Shown here piece after piece: positions 16,195-22,600 of a stretch of DNA of 42,819 nucleotides. Every line of letters begins with the position of its first letter. Positions within the stretch are counted from its first letter, which is position 1. The DNA is from Planctomycetota bacterium (lineage in GTDB: Bacteria > Planctomycetota > UBA8108 > UBA1146 > JAJFFE01). The translations under genes were made by a program, and so were the position numbers. Below the pieces are notes generated by a model. It had not been told where the DNA came from. It was given only the letters and a program-made list of their open reading frames with translations, and made no database searches. Location: assembly GCA_021776775.1 (NCBI GenBank), contig JAJFFE010000202.1, forward strand, positions 1 through 42,819. The letters run 5' to 3'.

Positions 16195-16223
16195 TTATCC
16201 CTGAGGCGAACGTTCGCTAGAAT
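16195..16223 (+). promoter_or_regulatory. Candidate sigma-70 promoter of pdxS with 12-bp palindrome
   Basis: TTATCC (16195-16200) and TAGAAT (16218-16223) are separated by 17 bases. The perfect palindrome GCGAACGTTCGC (16206-16217) fills the spacer up to the -10 box and could be an operator. If transcription starts about seven bases after the -10, the ATG at 16222 cannot be the pdxS start, which favours GTG 16264. Confidence 0.4.
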
Positions 16224-16263
16224 GTTGCGACACACAAGTGACACACCCTGGAAGGATGCACCG

Positions 16264-17163
16264 GTGGCCGGAAGAGATTGGCAAACGAGCGACGAGTTTC
16301 GGGTCAAAGTAGGCCTGGCGGAAATGCTGCGCGGAGGCGTGATTATGGACGTCACGACGGCCGACGAGGCGAAGATCGCCGAGGACGCCGGCGCGGTAGC
16401 GGTGATGGCGCTCGAGAGGGTGCCATCGGACATCCGACGCGACGGAGGAGTCGCGCGCATGTCCGCCGTCGAGATGATCGAGGACATTCAGCAGTCCGTG
16501 ACCATTCCGGTGATGGCGAAAGTCCGGATTGGACACTTCGTCGAGGCGGACGTGTTGCAGTCGCTCGGGGTCGATTTCATCGACGAAAGTGAAGTGCTCA
16601 CCCCCGCGGACCCGCACCATCACGTCGACAAGCACCCCTACCGTGTCCCGTTTGTCTGCGGCTCGACGTGCCTCGCGGAAGCGCTGCGCCGCATCGGCGA
16701 GGGCGCGGCGATGATGCGAACCAAGGGCGAAGCGGGAACCGGAGACATCACGGAGGCTGTTCGCCATTTGCGGCAGATCCATCGTGAGATGAAGCAGCTG
16801 ACGGTCGCCCCCGAGGCGGAATTGATGAGCATCTCCAAGGACATGGGTGCTCCGTACGACTTGGTCCGCTACGTCTCGAAGAACGGACGCCTGCCGGTCC
16901 CGAACTTCGCCGCCGGTGGAGTTGCCACCCCGGCGGACGCTGCGCTCTGCATGCGACTCGGAGCCGAGGCAGTGTTCGTCGGCTCGGGCGTGTTCAAATC
17001 TCAGAACCCTGCGCGTACGGCCGAGGCCATTGTCAAGGCAACGGCGCAGTTCGAAGATGCTGAGATCATCAAAGAGGTCTCACGAGGCTTGGGGTCCGCG
17101 ATGCCGGGTATTCAGGCGAGCGAACTCGACGCAGACCAACAGCTTCAGCACCGCGGCTGGTAG
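16264..17163 (+). CDS. pdxS: Pyridoxal 5'-phosphate synthase subunit PdxS
   Basis: PdxS joins ribose 5-phosphate, glyceraldehyde 3-phosphate and ammonia into PLP in the DXP-independent vitamin B6 pathway, working as a ring with PdxT. The protein follows the family end to end: [17 protein letters not shown] near the start, the substrate Asp in IMDV (D29), the Schiff-base Lys in VMAKVRIGH (K86) and the second Lys in [11 protein letters not shown] (K154). The GTG at 16264 is chosen because GGAAGG precedes it by eight bases and a promoter-like -10 overlaps the alternative ATG at 16222; the result is 299 residues, the usual length. pdxT starts nine bases after the stop. Confidence 0.97.
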   Translation: MAGRDWQTSDEFRVKVGLAEMLRGGVIMDVTTADEAKIAEDAGAVAVMALERVPSDIRRDGGVARMSAVEMIEDIQQSVTIPVMAKVRIGHFVEADVLQSLGVDFIDESEVLTPADPHHHVDKHPYRVPFVCGSTCLAEALRRIGEGAAMMRTKGEAGTGDITEAVRHLRQIHREMKQLTVAPEAELMSISKDMGAPYDLVRYVSKNGRLPVPNFAAGGVATPADAALCMRLGAEAVFVGSGVFKSQNPARTAEAIVKATAQFEDAEIIKEVSRGLGSAMPGIQASELDADQQLQHRGW

Positions 17164-17172
17164 GGACCGACC

Positions 17173-17931
17173 TTGGACGAAACCACCGGCGAAACGAGAC
17201 ACGTGTCACTCGCCGCCACCGGTCCGTCGCCCTTGGACCGGTCGCGGCAACGAGACGCGTCTCTACCGCGATCTGTCGATCGTGCCGTTCGCCCGGGAGT
17301 GTTGTCGCTGCAAGGTTCGGTCGAGCCGCATGTCGAGAAATTCACCCGCCTCGGCTACGATCCCGTCGAAGTGCGTCTCCCCGCTCAACTCGAGCAGGTG
17401 ACGCATCTCATCTTGCCGGGCGGCGAAAGCACGACATTCGCGAAACTCTTGCAGTTCTACGGACTGTGGGAACCGATTGTGTCGCGCGCCTCTCGCGGCG
17501 ATCTCGCCGTGTTCGGGACCTGTGCCGGCGCTATTCTTCTCGGACGTTCTACCGAGGAGCGACCACCGCGCATGAATCTTCTCGATGTCGCCGTGGATCG
17601 AAACGCGTACGGTCGACAGATCGATAGTTTCGTCGCTCCTCTCGACTGCGTTGTTGACGACTGCGTTGTTGACGACTGTGTTGTTGACGATCGTGTTGTT
17701 GACCATGGTCTTGCTAGCGACGGTGCTTGCTCCAACCGGGTGCCTTTGGCACCGCTGGAGGGAGTGTTCATTCGGGCTCCGCGCTTGGGGGAGATAGGCG
17801 CACACGTCGAAGTCTTGGCGACCTACGGAGGTGAACCCGTTCTCGTGATCGAACGACGGATCATGGCGGGCACGTTCCACCCAGAACTCACCGCGACCTC
17901 CGCGGTGCACGAGTACTTCCTGAGCATCTGA
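17173..17931 (+). CDS. pdxT: Pyridoxal 5'-phosphate synthase glutaminase subunit PdxT, with extension and repeat insert
   Basis: PdxT is the class I glutaminase that feeds ammonia to PdxS. The catalytic set is present: GGES (residues 83-86), nucleophile C117 in FGTCAGA, and H236/E238 in FHPEL; RNAYGRQIDSF and GVFIRAP are further family blocks. Two oddities stand out. First, about 40 residues precede the normal family start (RPGVLSLQGSV); there is no ATG in this stretch, so initiation is at TTG 17173 or GTG 17203, or less probably further in. Second, a loop of about 30 extra residues (about 157-192) contains tandem CVVDD units encoded by a 15-bp repeat. The catalytic residues flank the loop and are unaffected, so the enzyme is probably active. 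Confidence 0.93.
   Translation: MDETTGETRHVSLAATGPSPLDRSRQRDASLPRSVDRAVRPGVLSLQGSVEPHVEKFTRLGYDPVEVRLPAQLEQVTHLILPGGESTTFAKLLQFYGLWEPIVSRASRGDLAVFGTCAGAILLGRSTEERPPRMNLLDVAVDRNAYGRQIDSFVAPLDCVVDDCVVDDCVVDDRVVDHGLASDGACSNRVPLAPLEGVFIRAPRLGEIGAHVEVLATYGGEPVLVIERRIMAGTFHPELTATSAVHEYFLSI
17641..17715 (+). repeat. 15-bp tandem repeat inside pdxT
   Basis: Four clear copies of a 15-base unit, consensus GACGACTGCGTTGTT, fill 17641-17700, with a decayed fifth copy to 17715. Because the unit is a multiple of three it stays in frame and adds repeated CVVDD pentapeptides to a surface loop of PdxT. Copies differ by one to three bases, so the array is not brand new but could still vary by slippage. Confidence 0.9.
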
Positions 17932-17946
17932 CGGGGTAAGAACGAC

Positions 17947-19527
17947 ATGGACAATCGCCGAATCGGGGTCTTTGGCTGGGGAATCGTTGCGCCGAAAGCG
18001 CCTAACATCGAGGCTTTCGCGCGCCGATTGGAAACGTCAGAGAGCTGGTTGGACCCGTTTCAAGGATTCGGCCCGAGTAACTTCTTGACCGGCGTCCCGG
18101 AGTTCGACTTCAACGCGTATCGAGAATGGATCGATGCACGCTTCCCACCCAATCGTTTCTCGGCCTTGTCCAAGAAAATGGGACATCCGACGAAGTATGC
18201 GATCGGTGCGTTCATTCAGGCACTCGGCCAGAACCCTGGGTTGGAGCAGCGCCTCAAAGAACTCGGCGGCAAGGCTCAGGTCATCGTCGGCGGTGGACTC
18301 CACGATCTCCCCACCTACTACGACGAGTCACTCGCGTTCTCCCGCGTGCAACGCGTGTGGGATCGCTTCTGGTCTGCCCCGCAGAACAACAGCGCGCACG
18401 AAGGATATCTTGCGTCGAGAGAAGCGCCGTCCGACGACATGCCTGACGATCCAGAGCAGGTCGACCTGGTTTCGAGAGACGTCGCAGAAGACGCATGGTG
18501 GCATTACTGGGCCGCTCGATCTCCGCAATTGCAGGAGTACCTCGGGGACCTTCGCGAGATCGAGGCGATGTCCATCGAGGGCGACGTCGAGTCGGGGAAA
18601 TCGGCCCTTCTTCGACGAAAGCGCGCCGCGGTGACTGCGCTTCAGAAGAAGTGGAACGCTCCGGATCCGCCGTGGAGTGGTGTTTCGCCGAACGTTCTTT
18701 GGAACATTGGCAACACGCCGGCCTCGCAGATTTCGATGATGGGACACATCACCGGCATGTGTTACGCCCCGTTCGCCGCATGCTCGACGTTCGGTTACTC
18801 GCTGAAGCTTGGCATGGACGCCATCCGTACCGGTCAAGCGGAACTCGTCGTTGTCGGCGCCACCGATCCCCCGCCGCACGCAATGTCGGTAGGTACGTTC
18901 TACAACGCGCGTGTCTTGTCCGCCGACGGAGAAGTTTCCAAACCGCTGACCGGTCTCCGCGGCACTCACGTCTCCGGCGGTTCGATCGTGTGGATCATCG
19001 GGGACCTCGAAGCGTGTAAAGCGCGAGGGTTCGAACCGATCGGGATGGAGCCGGTTGCCGTGGGAGTGTCGGCCGACGCCGATCACATCATCACGCCGTC
19101 AGTCGAGGGACCGACCAATGCTATCGACGCCGCGTTCGCCGACGCCAAGATCGACGCGTCACAGATCGTTCAATGGGATTTGCACGCGACCGCCACTCCG
19201 GGCGATTTCCTCGAGGTCGACACTATTCGCAAAAGTCTAGGGCCGGCGACCGTGATCACTGCCCGCAAGGGGACGTTTGGTCACGGCATGGGCGCGGGCG
19301 GCGGTTGGGAGTTGACGGCTCAATATCTCTCGACGGCCTCCGGGCGAGTTGCACCGACCACCTTGACCCCGGAAGAACTCAACAAGGAGATCGCTCAGGT
19401 GCACGACAACTTCGTGTACCAAGAGTCGATAGCAGCTCCGAACGGGTATGCGGGCAAGCTGTCGATGGGCGTCGGTGGAATCAACGCGTGTGTGATCTCG
19501 CGCACGCTGGACGCGGAAGAGTCGTAA
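17947..19527 (+). CDS. Beta-ketoacyl synthase-like condensing enzyme (thiolase fold)
   Basis: A 526-residue protein of the FabF/KAS II-like group, which condenses acyl thioesters with malonyl units by decarboxylation. The catalytic triad is visible: C279 in FAACSTFGYS, H413 in DLHATATPGD and H446 in KGTFGHGMGAGGG, with K441 just before. GVGGINAC near the end is the typical glycine-rich close. It is about 110 residues longer than FabF; the extra part (about 118-250, rich in Trp, Asp and Glu) lies between the N-terminal strands and the active Cys. It begins 15 bases after pdxT and ends 14 bases before the sigma factor. The acyl substrate is unknown; it may be a secondary-lipid enzyme rather than housekeeping FabF. 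Confidence 0.85.
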   Translation: MDNRRIGVFGWGIVAPKAPNIEAFARRLETSESWLDPFQGFGPSNFLTGVPEFDFNAYREWIDARFPPNRFSALSKKMGHPTKYAIGAFIQALGQNPGLEQRLKELGGKAQVIVGGGLHDLPTYYDESLAFSRVQRVWDRFWSAPQNNSAHEGYLASREAPSDDMPDDPEQVDLVSRDVAEDAWWHYWAARSPQLQEYLGDLREIEAMSIEGDVESGKSALLRRKRAAVTALQKKWNAPDPPWSGVSPNVLWNIGNTPASQISMMGHITGMCYAPFAACSTFGYSLKLGMDAIRTGQAELVVVGATDPPPHAMSVGTFYNARVLSADGEVSKPLTGLRGTHVSGGSIVWIIGDLEACKARGFEPIGMEPVAVGVSADADHIITPSVEGPTNAIDAAFADAKIDASQIVQWDLHATATPGDFLEVDTIRKSLGPATVITARKGTFGHGMGAGGGWELTAQYLSTASGRVAPTTLTPEELNKEIAQVHDNFVYQESIAAPNGYAGKLSMGVGGINACVISRTLDAEES

Positions 19528-19541
19528 GGGAAAGGTCACGT

Positions 19542-20129
19542 GTGACCGATAAGGCACCCAGTGCGCAAGACGACGCCGCACCGAGTCGGTTCCTCGCTCT
19601 CTACGAACCGGTGGCTCCGGCGATCTTTGCTTGGGCTCGACTTCACATTCATGCGCCGCTTCGCCGCCGGGTCGATCCGGAAGACATCCTCCAGGAAGTC
19701 TGCTTTCGCGCGTTTACGAGGTTCGACAAGTTTGATCCCAAGATCGCAAATTTTAGAGCTTGGCTGTTCGGGATCGCACACAACGTTCTTCGTGAAGCGT
19801 TGAGGAGTCTCAAAGCACGGGGCGAGTCTGTGTTCGGCAACGCCGCCGCGGTGAGTGGCCGGGCGCCGGGACTCGACGGTTTCCCAGCCGAGGCCACCAA
19901 CATTTCGACCCGCATAGCCCGCGAGGAAAACCTGGTGGCGTTCCTGGAACGACTGGATTTACTAGAAGAAGACGATCGTCGGCTACTGCTCTATCGAGGG
20001 CTCGAGGGCAAGCGACACCAGGAAGTTGCCGAGTTGATGGGGATTGGGTCCGACGCCGCGGAGAAACGATGGCAACGGCTGCGCAAGCGCCTCCAAGACG
20101 AAGGCTCGCCCGACGGCCTCTTGACTTGA
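19542..20129 (+). CDS. ECF-type RNA polymerase sigma factor
   Basis: A 195-residue sigma-70 family protein with only regions 2 and 4. Region 2 is VDPEDILQEVCFRAF through FRAWLFGIAHNVLRE; region 4 is LLLYRGLEGKRHQEVAELMG with the recognition helix GSDAAEKRWQRLRKRL. The frame is open further upstream, but that part is antisense-like shadow over the ketosynthase gene; GTG 19542 follows GGGAAAGG and gives the normal ECF length. It probably shares a transcript with the ketosynthase. No anti-sigma factor lies beside it; instead a pseudokinase gene converges on it with seven bases between stops, and planctomycete ECF factors are often tied to kinase-type regulators. Confidence 0.9.
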   Translation: MTDKAPSAQDDAAPSRFLALYEPVAPAIFAWARLHIHAPLRRRVDPEDILQEVCFRAFTRFDKFDPKIANFRAWLFGIAHNVLREALRSLKARGESVFGNAAAVSGRAPGLDGFPAEATNISTRIAREENLVAFLERLDLLEEDDRRLLLYRGLEGKRHQEVAELMGIGSDAAEKRWQRLRKRLQDEGSPDGLLT

Positions 20130-20136
20130 CGCTGTC

Positions 20137-22524
20137 TCAACGTGCTTCCACATCGTGGACCAAGCGCATTCCGACGAACGGATACGAGTGACCCGGCGGC
20201 GCTCCCGCTCGATACGCACAGCGGCTCGCGATGGGGGCTCGTTGCCACGCGCCGCCGCGGATCAACCGCTGTTGGCTCGATTCGGAAAACCAGGATCGAC
20301 ACCAATCCATGACGCCCCCCGCCAAGTCTCGTACGCCGTACGGAGACAGATCTGCGCGGAAGCGACCGACACGCTCGATCTTCGGCTCACCGGGCCGCGA
20401 GGCGGCGCACTTGCAAAACGACGCGTCGAACGCATTCCCCCAGGGGTACCAGCGGCCGTCAACTCCGCGAGCGGCTGCTTCCCATTGCAGGTCACTCGGT
20501 AACCGGTAGCGGCGTCCGTCGGTCGTCGAGCGCCACTTCGCATACGCCGTCGCCGAATGCCAGGTAATGCCTACCACCGGCTTGGCCTGATGTTGGACCG
20601 GGACCGTGACGACGTTCCTGCCGACGTCGAACCAATCGAGCGGCTCTTGGTCCCAGCGTGGAATGCGAGTCTCCAAGGACCTCGACCCGATCAAGGTGGT
20701 CAAGTACTCGGCGTACTCCCCACAAGTCACTGGGTACTCGGACATCGCGAACTCGGGAACTGTAACGGTACCGGACGGCAACGAATCGTGCGTCGAACGG
20801 TCCCCACCGACGATGGTCTCGCCGGTATAAATCCGACGGAAGCCGGTCGCCAGATCGCGTCCGAGTTCCAACCGAATCGTCGTCTCGCAACGCGCGCCAC
20901 GGGCGATGTACAACGGGACGCGAACGGGGTCACTACCCTCGCGCTCGATGGTCGCTTCATAGCTACCCATCGGTATCTCTGGCCAGGTCCAACTCGGTCC
21001 GACCAGCTTTCGTTTTCGGCCGCGCGGAACCAGACGACGGTCGTGGTCGGACAGACGGCGAACCGTGACTCGATCCGGCTCACGGCCGAAGCGAAGCGTC
21101 AACGTTCCCGCGCCGGCGAGCCACGCGTTTACATCCGGTCGATCGAACGCGCGCAATCGGCCTTCGGCGAATGCCACTTCTGAATCGTCACCCGTCGCCT
21201 CGCCGGACTCGAACAACTCTCGATAGCGATCGACCAATGCGTCGACGGTAGTCGCGTCGTCCGGATTCCATCGATGCGCCGCTTCCAGCGCCAGAATCGC
21301 CTCGTTCCGGCAACGTTCCGATTCTCGTCGCGTGCGATCGACCTGTCCGAGCAGTTTCCAGTACGGACGCTTCTCCGCGATCTTTCGCCAAGGGGCGGTA
21401 GCCGTGAGTCGAGCGGCGTCGAGCGCTTCGTCATGACGCGACGCCCAACGGTTGCGGTCGTTCGTTCGATCGCGAGCAGTGGAAAGTGCACTCTTCGCGC
21501 CCCGTTCTCGACGTTCTCGATCCGTAGCCCCGTCGAGTACCTGTTGCACGATGTCAGCCACGTGTTCGGCCTTGACTCGGGATCCACCGTGGCAGCGCAA
21601 GGATAGTCGCTCGATCGTCTCTCGATCCGCGTCGACCAGGCCTCGAATGGACGCGTCAGCTAGCGGCGGTCTTTGGTCCTCAGCCTTCCCGATTTGGTCG
21701 AGGAGCTTTGCGAGTGACTTTACGTCGTCTGCGCGACGAACGGCTCCTCCCACCACGGCGCTTTCGTACCAGCCGCCGATCGTGACCTCGCCGAATTCTC
21801 CGATTCGAATCGACCCGCCGGCGGCCGGGGATCCGCCCCCCAACGAGCCGTGCACCACGCCGCGGCGGTGCGCGTAGTCCAACGTGAGAGCCACTTGTCT
21901 CAAGATCGACAGCTTAGCGAAGCCACTGACGTCCGTGCGATCCACGTACCTCCCGAGATCCGCGCCGGTAGTCGGATCGCAGACGAAAAACAGTCGTCCA
22001 CACTCGTCGTGGCCGACGTCGTGAACGGGAACTATGTTGGGATGGCTGAGCTTCGCGCAAGCCAGAAGTCGTCGATGAAAGCGGCGTATGAAAGGTTTCA
22101 CCGTCGACGTGAGAAGGACCAGATGCACATCACGGTCGATGGCCATGTCCCGGCAGTGCACGACCTCGATCTGCGGGTTCGCGTACAGAACCCGCTGCGA
22201 CTCATAGCGAGCACTTCCTTCGGGCGGGAGAGCCCCGGACCGGCGGTCGGACGAAGCTCCGGCGAACGTCGACAACGTCGCAGGGAGCCCCGTGCCGCCG
22301 GACCGAGTCAGCCGTAGGTACTCCCGCGCAATCGCCTCGTCACGGCCAGGGAACTCTTCAAGGTAGTCGCGAAGCCCTCGGGTCGCGCCGCCCGCACGGT
22401 CGGCATAGAACTTCGCCACGAACTCGAGCACGCCATCGAACACGACGGGCACGGTCCTTGGCATCGCATCCTCAGACCGTCCGGGGTCGGCGGACGGAGC
22501 GGGTGAATCACCAGGGGTCGTCAT
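20137..22524 (-). CDS. Pseudokinase with C-terminal SUMF1/FGE-like domain
   Basis: This is a divergent paralogue of the kinase gene at 22601. The order is an N-terminal planctomycete kinase leader (LRDYLEEFPGRDEAIAREYLRL), kinase-like domain, coiled region, a PEGA-like beta domain and a C-terminal SUMF1 domain (LPSDLQWEAAARGVDGRWYP, IRGGAWQ, VGMRLV). The kinase core has lost its catalytic parts: the glycine-rich loop is absent, no Lys stands at the ATP site (VHLVLLTS), the HRDLKxxN loop reads VVHGSLGGGS, and DFG is replaced by GEFG then GGWYE. ATG 22524 is listed; ATG 22464, with GAGG upstream and a better match to the sibling's start, is a serious alternative. No transmembrane helix is obvious. 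It may bind a ligand or regulate the neighbouring kinase or sigma factor. Confidence 0.83.
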   Translation of the reverse strand: MTTPGDSPAPSADPGRSEDAMPRTVPVVFDGVLEFVAKFYADRAGGATRGLRDYLEEFPGRDEAIAREYLRLTRSGGTGLPATLSTFAGASSDRRSGALPPEGSARYESQRVLYANPQIEVVHCRDMAIDRDVHLVLLTSTVKPFIRRFHRRLLACAKLSHPNIVPVHDVGHDECGRLFFVCDPTTGADLGRYVDRTDVSGFAKLSILRQVALTLDYAHRRGVVHGSLGGGSPAAGGSIRIGEFGEVTIGGWYESAVVGGAVRRADDVKSLAKLLDQIGKAEDQRPPLADASIRGLVDADRETIERLSLRCHGGSRVKAEHVADIVQQVLDGATDRERRERGAKSALSTARDRTNDRNRWASRHDEALDAARLTATAPWRKIAEKRPYWKLLGQVDRTRRESERCRNEAILALEAAHRWNPDDATTVDALVDRYRELFESGEATGDDSEVAFAEGRLRAFDRPDVNAWLAGAGTLTLRFGREPDRVTVRRLSDHDRRLVPRGRKRKLVGPSWTWPEIPMGSYEATIEREGSDPVRVPLYIARGARCETTIRLELGRDLATGFRRIYTGETIVGGDRSTHDSLPSGTVTVPEFAMSEYPVTCGEYAEYLTTLIGSRSLETRIPRWDQEPLDWFDVGRNVVTVPVQHQAKPVVGITWHSATAYAKWRSTTDGRRYRLPSDLQWEAAARGVDGRWYPWGNAFDASFCKCAASRPGEPKIERVGRFRADLSPYGVRDLAGGVMDWCRSWFSESSQQRLIRGGAWQRAPIASRCAYRAGAPPGHSYPFVGMRLVHDVEAR

Positions 22525-22525
22525 T

Positions 22526-22538
22526 CCCCTATGAGGGG
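22526..22538. promoter_or_regulatory. Palindrome CCCCTATGAGGGG in the divergent kinase promoter region
   Basis: A CCCCT arm and its complement AGGGG flank ATG immediately upstream of the minus-strand start at 22524. A further AGGGGT copy occurs at 22513-22518. The site could be an operator between the two divergent kinase genes, or the AGGGG may simply act as a ribosome site. Confidence 0.3.
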
Positions 22539-22587
22539 TGATACCGCTGCGTACTGCAAGCTTGTTCCGCCGCGCTGGCCCCTCGCC

Positions 22588-22593
22588 TATAAT
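22588..22593 (+). promoter_or_regulatory. Consensus -10 box TATAAT directly before the kinase ATG
   Basis: A perfect TATAAT ends seven bases before ATG 22601, which would place the transcript start on or next to the start codon, a leaderless message. The -35 is weak: TTGTTC at 22562-22567 is 20 bases away. No Shine-Dalgarno sequence precedes the ATG, in keeping with leaderless translation. Confidence 0.45.
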
Positions 22594-22600
22594 GCGGTCC

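Larger units (their letters stand above)
15843..16263. other. Divergent intergenic region between amidohydrolase array and pdxS
   Basis: About 420 bases with no convincing gene. It must hold the promoters for the minus-strand amidohydrolase operon and for pdxST. A pdxS promoter candidate and two palindromes are listed separately. No clear -35/-10 pair was found for the minus strand, and no tRNA-like fold or riboswitch-like pattern was recognised. Confidence 0.6.

Noticed and set aside
19173..19541. Upstream extension of the sigma-factor frame into the ketosynthase gene
   Set aside because: The extra residues are Arg/Gly-rich shadow sequence over a conserved catalytic region; GTG 19542 gives the normal ECF length.
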